The position numbers and the translations under genes were made by a program. Shown piece by piece: positions 43,848-51,909 of a stretch of 64,000 nucleotides of DNA. The notes beneath the pieces are model-generated. The model was not told the origin of the DNA, did not search any database, and saw nothing but the letters and a program-made list of their open reading frames with translations. Numbering within the stretch: the stretch's first letter is position 1; each line of letters starts with the position of its first letter. The DNA is from Fibrobacter sp. UWB5 (lineage in GTDB: Bacteria > Fibrobacterota > Fibrobacteria > Fibrobacterales > Fibrobacteraceae): positions 1-64,000 of the forward strand of contig NZ_MWQH01000005.1 of NCBI RefSeq assembly GCF_002210295.1, read 5' to 3'.

Positions 43848-45239
43848 TTAGAAGCTGTACACCGTTTCAAGACCGAAACGCAGAGCATTGTCGTCTTCGT
43901 TATCCTGCACGGCAACATCCACCATGCCGAAAGCGGTGATTTCCAGGTTTTCGACCGGAGTGATGTAGACACGGGCACCGACATCGAACGTAGCAGCGGT
44001 ATCGTCATCATCATCCAAGGTGTGCGTGTGGTATTCTACAGGAATACCGAGCTTGATGAATTCTGCAAGCTTGAAAGCCGGTTCGGCATACACGAAGAAG
44101 TATTCCGGAATTTCGCCGTTGTCAAGATCGCTGGCGTCTTCGGTGGCATCGCCCCTATCGATGATGGCATAGAAGGCGGTCGTCTTGATATCGAACATAC
44201 CCACTTCGAAGGTCGGCTCAACCAAGAAGGCGTGAGCGGTAGAAGTCCAATCCTGGCCTTCCACGACATCGCCGTCGTCACCCAGGTAGTCGGCATGGAA
44301 GCCATACACAGCCCTGAAGCCGAAACCACCAAGAGAGAGGCCCGCTTCGACACCGGCATGGAGTTCGTTATGCTGAGTGGTCTGGAAGCTCTTGTAGTCT
44401 ACATACGGACGCAAGTGCTGACCGGCATAGTCGAATTCGTAAGCGGCGTGGACATCATAAACCTTGGCACCTTCTTCATCGGCCCAGTCGTTATCGCCAC
44501 GGCCAAAGCCAAAGCCGAGAATAAAGCCTGCCAAGTCGATTTCAAAACCGCGGATATCGTGTTCCTTCATACCAGCAGCATTGTCGGCAGGATCGTCGTA
44601 GTCATAGTAGGCAACGAATGCACCTTCCGAGAAGGTCAGATCACCCAGCTTGACGGCGAAGAAATCAGCCGGCTGGTACTGAACGTAAGCACCATTGTAA
44701 ATGGCACCCGGATCAGTGGTTTCGCCATCGGCTTCGAGGCCCACGAACGCAGACCACTTTTCGTTGAACTTGACTTCAAAATTCAGGTCGAAGGTAGAAG
44801 CATAGCTGTGGTTCAGGTCATCTTCTGCCCAGACATTGCCTGTGTAAGCATCGAATTCAACTTCGCCATTGTACTTGACTTCCATCTGGGCTTCCGAAGT
44901 GCCTTCGTTCATGCTGGCCTTGAGCATGTCGAGAGCGTTACCGGCAGCGTCAGCCACTTCGCCCGGGTTAGTGTTTTCGGCAGGAGCGGATTCAGCGTTT
45001 TTTTCTTCGGCAGGAGCGGCAGCGACAGGAGTTTCCTGTGCCGGAGCGGCGGCAGGGGCTTCCTGTGCAGGGGCAGGAGCAGCCTGTTCAGCGGGGGCTG
45101 CGGCAGGAGCTTCAGCAGCAGGGGCTGCAGCGGGTGCTTCGGCAGCAGCGGGGGCAGCTTCCTGAGCAAAAGCCGATACGGCGAAGAAGGAAGCGGCTGC
45201 AAGACCGAACAAAAGATTAGACGTCAAACGGTTCTTCAT
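43848..45239 (-). CDS. Outer-membrane beta-barrel porin with Ala/Pro-rich N-terminal segment
   Basis: 463 residues. A signal peptide ends at AFAQ (about 22). A low-complexity region of Ala, Pro and Glu (about 23-80) follows, then a beta-barrel of alternating hydrophobic strands with acidic loops, ending in VYSF as outer-membrane proteins do. Many Asp/Glu loops suggest a cation-facing pore. ATG 45239 follows GGGAGAG. An iron-box palindrome (45388-45401) lies upstream and the gene sits between the ECF and feo operons, so iron control is inferred. Exact family unknown. Confidence 0.8.
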   Translation of the reverse strand: MKNRLTSNLLFGLAAASFFAVSAFAQEAAPAAAEAPAAAPAAEAPAAAPAEQAAPAPAQEAPAAAPAQETPVAAAPAEEKNAESAPAENTNPGEVADAAGNALDMLKASMNEGTSEAQMEVKYNGEVEFDAYTGNVWAEDDLNHSYASTFDLNFEVKFNEKWSAFVGLEADGETTDPGAIYNGAYVQYQPADFFAVKLGDLTFSEGAFVAYYDYDDPADNAAGMKEHDIRGFEIDLAGFILGFGFGRGDNDWADEEGAKVYDVHAAYEFDYAGQHLRPYVDYKSFQTTQHNELHAGVEAGLSLGGFGFRAVYGFHADYLGDDGDVVEGQDWTSTAHAFLVEPTFEVGMFDIKTTAFYAIIDRGDATEDASDLDNGEIPEYFFVYAEPAFKLAEFIKLGIPVEYHTHTLDDDDDTAATFDVGARVYITPVENLEITAFGMVDVAVQDNEDDNALRFGLETVYSF

Positions 45240-45387
45240 TTTTCTCTCCCTTGACGGATTGATTTTCTGTTTTTGTAACACTCCGTCAGGTTTTTTACAA
45301 ATAGTGCTACAAAAACGCTTGGCTATCGCCTTCTGTGTGCTATTGTTGCAAAATGCGTGCCAAGATGTTTTAGTTTAGTTTCAAAAA

Positions 45388-45401
45388 TTAGATTAATCTA
45401 A
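45388..45401. promoter_or_regulatory. Iron box TTAGATTAATCTAA upstream of the porin gene
   Basis: A perfect palindrome of the TTAG-N6-CTAA type, 149 bp upstream of the porin start and after the feoB-2 terminator. Confidence 0.65.
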
Positions 45402-45404
45402 TTC

Positions 45405-45450
45405 AAACTTTTTAATTAAGGGCCGGCAGGTTTTGGGCCTACCAGCCCTT
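45405..45450 (-). terminator. Terminator of feoB copy 2
   Basis: On the minus strand AAGGGCTGGTAGG/CCTGCCGGCCCTT forms a 13-bp stem with wobble pairs and a 7-nt loop (CCCAAAA), then TTAATTAAAAAG. Confidence 0.75.
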
Positions 45451-45472
45451 AATAGTTCTTGATTCGAAAAGA

Positions 45473-48226
45473 TTAGTCTTCGAATCTCTTTTCCTTGTTG
45501 GCCTTCATGCCGAAGAGCTTGAGGAAGATTCCCGTACCCACCAGCGCCACGATGGCAGCGACGATCCACTTGGTATCGCCTCCAACCGGCACCTGATAGA
45601 GGAGAACCGCCACAGCCCAAGCAAGAATCGTCTGAACCGTTGCCATTAGGATAGCAAGGCCGAGGCCGATTTCGCGGGCTACGACACCCATTGCAGCAAG
45701 GCAAGGCACATAGAGCAAGATAAAGATGAGGAATGCGAACACCTGCCAGTTAAAGCCATCCACCGGGTTACCGTTCTTATCCGGGTTGTGGAAGTAAGAG
45801 CGGAGGTTAGCGTAGATGTCGGCGGTTTCGGAAAGGTCGCCTTCTTCGAGAGCACCCATTTCGTCTTCGTTGAGCGTGATGCCAGCAGCAGCGAGCTTTT
45901 CGAACACGGCTTCGCGGGTCTTTTCATCCTCTTCTTCTTCGCCGAAGGTAGCGATGGCAGCGAATTCTTCGCAGGTCAGCACCTTGGCATCAGTAATCTT
46001 GTCGAGAGTTTCTTTCTTGAGTTCGGCAGCTTCCTGGCCTTCCAATTCACCGGCGGTTCCGAGAATGTCGGTGAGCGAGCCGAAGACTTCAGAGAGATTT
46101 GCCGGAATCGAGCCGAGAGCTTCGAGCACGGCACCCTTGATATCGGGAGCGCCACCTTCTTCCTCTTCTTCGGCAGGGCATTCGTCTACACCGGCGATAA
46201 GCACCTTTTCTTCTTCAGCCTTTTCTTCAGCAGGTGCTTCGGCAGCTTCTGCAGGAGCAGCGGCACTGTCAGCGACAACAGCGCTATCCGTTGCAGCGGA
46301 ATCAGCGGCGGCAACTTCAGCAGGTTCAGCAGCAGGTTCTTCAGCCTTCTGCTCTTCAGCAGGAGCTTCCGCATTTTCACCCGCCATGGAATACAGCGAG
46401 TTCATAGTACCGATAACGGCTTCCTTAGCCAACAGGCCCGTAAACAGAGACACAGAGGCCGGCCAGTTTTCCTTCTCGACACCAAACGGCTCGAACACCG
46501 GCGTAATGGCCTTACCGATGGTAGAAAGCAAGCTGTTTTCGGAGTCACCGTTACCGGCAGTGAATTCAAAACCTGCCGGTTCATCGGCCGGAGCATTTTC
46601 GTCCACAGCCTTCTCGACAATACCGAAGCTGTTGAGGAAGCCGAGGATTGCAACGGCAAGCGTAATCACCTTACCGGCGCGCCAGATGTAGTCGCGCAGG
46701 CGCTGCCAGCAGTGAATCATCAAGGACTTGAACTTCGGCAAATGATACGGCGGAAGTTCCATCACAAAGTTGCTGGCCTGGCCCTGGAACAGGGACTTCT
46801 TCAAGAAGAGACCGTAAGCAACAGCGAAGAGAACGCCAGCGAGGTAAAGCAGGAACACGACCGTGCCCGCCATCTTGCCAAAGAATGCAGCAGCGAACAG
46901 CGCATACACAGGAAGGCGAGCGCCGCAGCTCATGAACGGCACCAAGAAGATGGTGAGGAAACGTTCACGCTTGGATTCCAGCACGCGAGAGCCCATAATG
47001 CCAGGCACGCCGCAACCAAAGCCCACCATCATCGGCACGAAGGCGCGACCCGGAAGGCCAAGGAATCTCATGAAGCGGTCTGCAACGAAAGCGGCACGAG
47101 CCATGTAACCCGAGTCTTCCAAGAACGAAAGGCACAGGAACATGAAGAAGATGACCGGAATGAAGGTCGAAACCGTCTGGATACCGGCACCGATACCGTC
47201 GGCGAGAATAGCGGACACAAAACTCGGCGCATGGAGAACATCCGTGAGCACGTAGCCGAGGCCGTCCACAAAAATTGCACCAAACAGTACATCAAAGAAA
47301 TCAATGAATGCAGAACCGATAGTGACTGCTACCCAGAACACCAAATACATGATGACAAGGAAGATCGGGAGCGCCGCCCAGCGGTTCAAAAGCACAGCAT
47401 CAAGCTTATCCGAGAAGGTCTTCTTCTCGCGTGCAGCGACAATTGCCTTGCCCGCCACACTGTGCGAAATGGAATAGCGGTTTTCGGCCATCGCAAATTC
47501 CGGTTCTTCGCCAAGAATCTTTGTAACGTCGGCCTTGTTAATCTTTACGCCAGCTTCGGCAAACTTGTCGGCATAGCTATTCTGGTTGCCCAAATACATG
47601 AGCGAAACCCAACGAGCGTCCGCATCCAAGAGCTTTGCGACGGTCGCCACCTTCGGTTCCAAGACCTTAACGGTTTCTTCAATCTTGTCACCATAAACCA
47701 TCTGTTTCGGGAGCGGCATCGGAGATGCCAGCACATGGCCCATTTGGCTGATAAAGTTAGTGACGCTCTTTTCGCTCACAGCGGAAAGCGGAATGCACGG
47801 CACGCCGTAAACATCAGAAAGTTCATCGAGGTCCAGCTGGATTCCACGATTTTCGGCGATATCCATCATATTGACGGCAATCACCATCGGGATATGCATA
47901 TCGGCAAGCTGACTCGTGAGGAACAGGTTACGTTCGAGGTTCGTGGCATCAACAATGTTGATAATCAGGCTTGCTTCGCGGCTGAGCAAGTAGTCAACAG
48001 CAGCGCGTTCGTCTTCGGCATTTGCGAACAAAGCGTAAGTACCCGGAAGGTCCACCAGGCGAATCTGGCGGTCACCCAGTTCAAAATAACCTTCTTTCTT
48101 TTCGACAGTCACGCCGGGCCAGTTACCCACATGCTGACGGGCACCCGTAAGGGCGTTAAAGAGAGCCGTCTTACCGCAGTTCGGGTTACCGGCAATAGCA
48201 ATCGTCAAAAGTTTTCTAGCAGCCAT
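45473..48226 (-). CDS. feoB: Ferrous iron transport protein B, copy 2, with a large acidic insert
   Basis: 917 residues, about 150 longer than copy 1. The G domain (GNPNCGKTALF, NWPGVTVEK, DLPGTY, NMMD) and membrane core closely match copy 1. Between the Gate 2 region and the last helices (about 615-820) lies an insert that is first Ala/Pro/Glu-rich and then has a helical acidic part (EEEEDEKTREAVFEKLAAAGITL). It starts at the stop of feoA-2 (1-nt overlap). In the second dtxR-feoA-feoB operon under five iron boxes. Confidence 0.95.
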   Translation of the reverse strand: MAARKLLTIAIAGNPNCGKTALFNALTGARQHVGNWPGVTVEKKEGYFELGDRQIRLVDLPGTYALFANAEDERAAVDYLLSREASLIINIVDATNLERNLFLTSQLADMHIPMVIAVNMMDIAENRGIQLDLDELSDVYGVPCIPLSAVSEKSVTNFISQMGHVLASPMPLPKQMVYGDKIEETVKVLEPKVATVAKLLDADARWVSLMYLGNQNSYADKFAEAGVKINKADVTKILGEEPEFAMAENRYSISHSVAGKAIVAAREKKTFSDKLDAVLLNRWAALPIFLVIMYLVFWVAVTIGSAFIDFFDVLFGAIFVDGLGYVLTDVLHAPSFVSAILADGIGAGIQTVSTFIPVIFFMFLCLSFLEDSGYMARAAFVADRFMRFLGLPGRAFVPMMVGFGCGVPGIMGSRVLESKRERFLTIFLVPFMSCGARLPVYALFAAAFFGKMAGTVVFLLYLAGVLFAVAYGLFLKKSLFQGQASNFVMELPPYHLPKFKSLMIHCWQRLRDYIWRAGKVITLAVAILGFLNSFGIVEKAVDENAPADEPAGFEFTAGNGDSENSLLSTIGKAITPVFEPFGVEKENWPASVSLFTGLLAKEAVIGTMNSLYSMAGENAEAPAEEQKAEEPAAEPAEVAAADSAATDSAVVADSAAAPAEAAEAPAEEKAEEEKVLIAGVDECPAEEEEEGGAPDIKGAVLEALGSIPANLSEVFGSLTDILGTAGELEGQEAAELKKETLDKITDAKVLTCEEFAAIATFGEEEEDEKTREAVFEKLAAAGITLNEDEMGALEEGDLSETADIYANLRSYFHNPDKNGNPVDGFNWQVFAFLIFILLYVPCLAAMGVVAREIGLGLAILMATVQTILAWAVAVLLYQVPVGGDTKWIVAAIVALVGTGIFLKLFGMKANKEKRFED

Positions 48227-48510
48227 TATACCCTCCTCAGCTTGAGCACGTTCGCTTCTTCTTTACGGAGCGAGAGTCTATAAGAAAGCACGGCCACTTC
48301 GATCGGATCGCCGAGCGGGGCAGCTTGCAAGACTTCGATCTGGACGCCACGCACAAGCCCCATCGAAAGAAGCTTGGACTTGTAGCGAGAATCGCCTTCG
48401 TTATAGCCGACGATTTCCACCTTGTCGCCCTTTTTGAGTTCCGAGAACTTGGGCTCGGTACTCCACTTTTTCGTTTGCGACTTTCCGCCGCAACCACAAT
48501 TACAGCTCAT
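48226..48510 (-). CDS. feoA: Ferrous iron transport protein A, copy 2, with Cys-rich N-terminus
   Basis: 94 residues. The FeoA fold (FSELKKGDKVEIVGY...) is preceded by MSCNCGCGGKSQTKK, four cysteines absent from copy 1, which could bind Fe or an Fe-S cluster. ATG 48510 was chosen for GAGGA 5 nt upstream. Coupled to feoB-2. Confidence 0.92.
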   Translation of the reverse strand: MSCNCGCGGKSQTKKWSTEPKFSELKKGDKVEIVGYNEGDSRYKSKLLSMGLVRGVQIEVLQAAPLGDPIEVAVLSYRLSLRKEEANVLKLRRV

Positions 48511-48558
48511 ATCATCCTCATATAAAAACGGGAAAACTCTTGAGCGGAGCATTCCTGT

Positions 48559-48996
48559 TTACTTTGTGTTTTTGACAACCCTTAGTTTTTTCACCGAAGA
48601 AACTTTTGCCGAGGCAATCGCATTCGACGGTTTCACAAAATCTTCAATCTTACCGAGCGTTTCTGCCGAAAGAATATGTTCCATACTGCAAGCGTCCTTG
48701 TCGGCAATCGCCTCGGACACGCCCAGCTTAATCAGGAAACCCTTCAGAAGAATATGACGGTTCAAAATCATGGCAGCAACGCGCTCTCCCTCTTCGGTGA
48801 GTTCCACACCGCTATAGGGTTCCTGCCTTACAAGGCCCATTTTCTTGAGTTCAACCATGGCCTTTGCCACCGACGGCATTTTCACGGCGAGAGCGGCAGC
48901 AATGTCTTTGACGCGGGCAAGCCCGTTCGCCAGGCGCAACATGTGCACCATTTCTAAGTAGTCTTCTAAACTTTGAGTCAATTTTGTATGGTCCAT
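48559..48996 (-). CDS. DtxR/MntR-family metal-dependent regulator, copy 2
   Basis: 145 residues, closely similar to copy 1 (SLEDYLEMVHMLRLANG...). Winged helix then metal-binding dimer domain, no SH3 domain; a short basic tail ends the chain. Head of the second dtxR-feoA-feoB operon. Its promoter region holds five TTAG-N6-CTAA palindromes, so it likely autoregulates. Confidence 0.92.
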   Translation of the reverse strand: MDHTKLTQSLEDYLEMVHMLRLANGLARVKDIAAALAVKMPSVAKAMVELKKMGLVRQEPYSGVELTEEGERVAAMILNRHILLKGFLIKLGVSEAIADKDACSMEHILSAETLGKIEDFVKPSNAIASAKVSSVKKLRVVKNTK

Positions 48997-49011
48997 TTCA
49001 ACCAGCCTTAT

Positions 49012-49183
49012 TTAGACGCGGCTAATATAGTTTAATAAATCTAATTAGGCAAGGCTAAAAATATTACCGAATTCGTATTTATTTAGATAAGACTAATTTT
49101 ATAAGAAAAATTTACATCATTTTCGTCATTTTACCCTTGTTTTTGTAGTTAGATTTATCTAACTTTTAGTTAGACAAGTCTAA
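49012..49183. promoter_or_regulatory. Array of five iron-box palindromes
   Basis: TTAGACGCGGCTAA (49012), TTAGGCAAGGCTAA (49045), TTAGATAAGACTAA (49083), TTAGATTTATCTAA (49149) and TTAGACAAGTCTAA (49170). All fit TTAG-N6-CTAA. They occupy most of the 48997-49345 gap upstream of dtxR-feoAB copy 2; the rest of the gap has no gene. Confidence 0.85.
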
Positions 49184-49345
49184 TTCAGAATGTCGCCATA
49201 GCTTTCGGACTCAGGCTTGTTAGGTTGAATCAAAAAATCAATTCCCTCTTTTGTGTCTCTTTGGGAATAAAGGTGCCCCCGCTCAAGTAGCTCTGAGCAG
49301 GGGCATTTTTGTTAATTTAAGCCAATTATTTAGGCGGAGGGGGCC

Positions 49346-51427
49346 CTACACCCGCTTCAACGGCGTCATGCTCTTGGCGCAAATCGCCATGGTCGAGAGG
49401 TTGTGCAGCAGGGCCGAGGTCGAGGGGGCCAAGAAGCCGAAGAAACCTGCGGCCAGGAGCGACGTGTTGAAGGCGACGATAAAGCGGTAGTTCGCCTGGA
49501 TGCGTTCCATGAGCTGCGTACTCAATGTGCGGAGTTCGGCGAGGTCGCGCAGGTCTTCGCTGCGGAGGGTCACGTCGGCGGTTTCGCGGGCAATGTCGCT
49601 GGCATCGCTCATGGCGACCGACACGTTCGCGGCGGCAAGGGCGGGAGCATCGTTGATTCCATCGCCCACCATAATCACGCGGCGGCCTTCGGCCTTCATC
49701 TTTTCCACATAGCGGTGCTTGTCTTCGGGCAACACCTGCGCAAAGAAGGTGTCAATGCCCAAAAGTTGCGCCGTGCGTTCGGCAGCCTTCTGGCTATCGC
49801 CGGTAATCATCGCTACATGCTTGATTCCGCGTTCACGGAGCATGCGAATCGCTTCTGCTGCTTCGTCTCGCGGAGGATCGCTAATGCAAAGCACACCCGC
49901 GAGGTTTCCGCCAATGGCCAGGTAAATCACAGAAGCGGCTCCGGCGAGTTTGTCAATCTTTTTCTGTTCCGCCTCGCCCACTGCAATTTTTTCGTCTTCG
50001 ACTACAAAATGCTTGCTACCGATAACAGCGCGTTCGCCATCGAGAGTCGTCGCAATCCCGTGCGCCACAATGTACTTGACATCGGCGTGTTCTTCTTCGT
50101 GGTCGATTCCCCGTTCGGCGGCACCGCGCACAATGGCGCGTGCCTTGCTATGCGGAAAATGCTCCTCGATGCAGGCCGCAATGCGCAGAATTTCTTCTTC
50201 GCTGCGATTTCCGAACGGAATCACGCGTTCGAGTTTCGGTTCCGCCTTGGTGAGCGTTCCCGTCTTGTCGAAAACGATGGTGTCTGCAAGCGCGAATTCT
50301 TCCAGGTACTTGCCGCCCTTCACGGTCATGTTGCGGTCGGCCGCTTCGCGCAGCGCCGAAATCACCGAAATCGGGGTGGAAAGCTTGATGGCGCAAGAAT
50401 AGTCCACCATCAGAATCGAGACCGCCTTGGTGATGTTGCGCGTAAACAGGAGTGTGAGCCCGAATCCGATAAAGCTGAACGGCACGATACCATCGGCAAG
50501 GCGTTCGGCGCGGCTCTGGATAGAGGCCTTCAGGTCTTCGGAGCGGTCAATGAGTTCGATGATTTTCTGGATCTTGGTATTGCCACTCACGGCACGCACC
50601 GACACGACAATCGAGCCTTCGTCTACGATGGTGCCCGCAAAGACGGATTTTCCAACAGTCTTATGAACCGCCTGCGATTCGCCCGTCATGGTCGCTTCGT
50701 TCACAAAGGCATCGCCTTCGGCAACGGTTCCATCCACCGGAATCATGCTGCCGGAACGTACATGCACAAGATTGCCCACCTGAACGTCCTGCATGCGTAC
50801 CTGAACATCGACGCCATCTCGAACGACCCACACCTTGTCCACCTTCACGGCAAGGCTTGCAGTAAGGGCGGTGCGTGTACGCGCCTTGGTGTAATCTTCC
50901 AAAAGGCTACTTACGTTCAGCAAGAACATAATGGTTCCCGCCGATTCGTAATTGCGCTGCAGGATGCTCGCTCCGATAGCGGCTCCATCTAACACCTCGA
51001 CAGAAAGCTTTCCTTCACCAAGGCAATTCAGGCCCTTCGCCACAAACTTGAGGCCCCTGTAAATCAGGTGCACCGTGCGGATAGGAGCCGGAATAAACAA
51101 CTTGGCCAAGTAACGCCGCGCAATCATGAACGCGAGCTTATTCTTGAAATCAGAATCAAGAGCCTGCAGCTGATATTCGGTATCGGGTTCGATTTCCGGA
51201 AGATTTGCAATGTTCAGATTTCGAACGAAATCAATCACCTGTTCACGATAGCCATCTTCGTATTCCAGCAGAATACCGCCGTTTTCCGAATGGACTACCG
51301 CTTTCTGGACATAAGGTTCACTCACGCATGCCATGTGGATGCGCGGTTCATGCATTTTCTCAAACGCGTAGGCCCCCGCCCGAAAGCGGATTCGCCCCGG
51401 CTGATCGTAAACAATCTTGAATTTCAT
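49346..51427 (-). CDS. P1B-type metal-transporting ATPase with atypical SCAIKL membrane motif
   Basis: 693 residues. The DKTGTLTK phosphorylation site (D387), TGES, GDGINDAPAL and the HP-type EEHFPHSKA are all present. The usual CPC motif of the ion-pathway helix is replaced by DYSCAIKLSTP (Cys about 344). There is no N-terminal HMA CXXC; instead about 80 residues start KIVYDQPGRIRFRAG. Metal unknown; family members of this form are linked to Mn, Zn or Fe export. The upstream gene is a DUF6110-like small protein, 4 nt away. Confidence 0.88.
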   Translation of the reverse strand: MKFKIVYDQPGRIRFRAGAYAFEKMHEPRIHMACVSEPYVQKAVVHSENGGILLEYEDGYREQVIDFVRNLNIANLPEIEPDTEYQLQALDSDFKNKLAFMIARRYLAKLFIPAPIRTVHLIYRGLKFVAKGLNCLGEGKLSVEVLDGAAIGASILQRNYESAGTIMFLLNVSSLLEDYTKARTRTALTASLAVKVDKVWVVRDGVDVQVRMQDVQVGNLVHVRSGSMIPVDGTVAEGDAFVNEATMTGESQAVHKTVGKSVFAGTIVDEGSIVVSVRAVSGNTKIQKIIELIDRSEDLKASIQSRAERLADGIVPFSFIGFGLTLLFTRNITKAVSILMVDYSCAIKLSTPISVISALREAADRNMTVKGGKYLEEFALADTIVFDKTGTLTKAEPKLERVIPFGNRSEEEILRIAACIEEHFPHSKARAIVRGAAERGIDHEEEHADVKYIVAHGIATTLDGERAVIGSKHFVVEDEKIAVGEAEQKKIDKLAGAASVIYLAIGGNLAGVLCISDPPRDEAAEAIRMLRERGIKHVAMITGDSQKAAERTAQLLGIDTFFAQVLPEDKHRYVEKMKAEGRRVIMVGDGINDAPALAAANVSVAMSDASDIARETADVTLRSEDLRDLAELRTLSTQLMERIQANYRFIVAFNTSLLAAGFFGFLAPSTSALLHNLSTMAICAKSMTPLKRV

Positions 51428-51430
51428 GGA

Positions 51431-51655
51431 TTACTTCGCTTCTGCTTCTTTCTTTGCGTCGTTGCAGATGTCAGCAGCCTGGTCCTTCATATCCTGGAAG
51501 GTAGCCTTGGCGTCGGCAGTAATCTTCATGCCTTCGGCAAGTCCCTTGACGGCATATTCGCGGGTTTTGGGAGCCTTGAGAATCTTCTTGATGATAGCCG
51601 GGCCAACGACACCAGCCACCACACACCAGAACTTTTCATTTTTCCATACGGACAT
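51431..51655 (-). CDS. DUF6110-like small membrane protein, partner of the P-type ATPase
   Basis: 74 residues: MSVWKNEKFWCVVAGVVGPAI (a membrane helix), then KKILKAPKTREYAVKGLAEGMK and an amphipathic acidic/basic tail with one Cys. Small proteins of this kind precede P1B ATPases in many bacteria, and the mycobacterial PacL proteins play a similar part. An ATPase stabiliser or metal chaperone role is inferred. Ribosome site AAGGAG. Confidence 0.75.
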   Translation of the reverse strand: MSVWKNEKFWCVVAGVVGPAIIKKILKAPKTREYAVKGLAEGMKITADAKATFQDMKDQAADICNDAKKEAEAK

Positions 51656-51688
51656 AGCTTACTCCTTGTTAATGTTTTTCCACTTTCA

Positions 51689-51717
51689 TTGTCATGCCCG
51701 CACAGGCGGGCATCTCC
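51689..51717. repeat. REP-like palindrome, copy related to 3783-3811
   Basis: TTGTCATGCCCGCACAGGCGGGCATCTCC pattern: GCCCGC/GCGGGC inverted repeat. It lies in the 51656-51909 gap, which otherwise holds short repeats such as AACTTAGTTAG (twice) and no gene. Confidence 0.5.
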
Positions 51718-51909
51718 ATTTCAAGTGGATTTGTTTGTTACTATAAATCTATCTCTTTTTACTTCAAAAAGCAACTTACATACAAACTAATAAACAGACT
51801 TAGAGCCTTAGTCCCATAAGCTTTCCAAGCGACTAACAATGTTGCAAATTTGAAATTTAGTTGACAACTTGCAACTTAGTTAGTAGCGATACAACTTAGT
51901 TAGAAAGAA

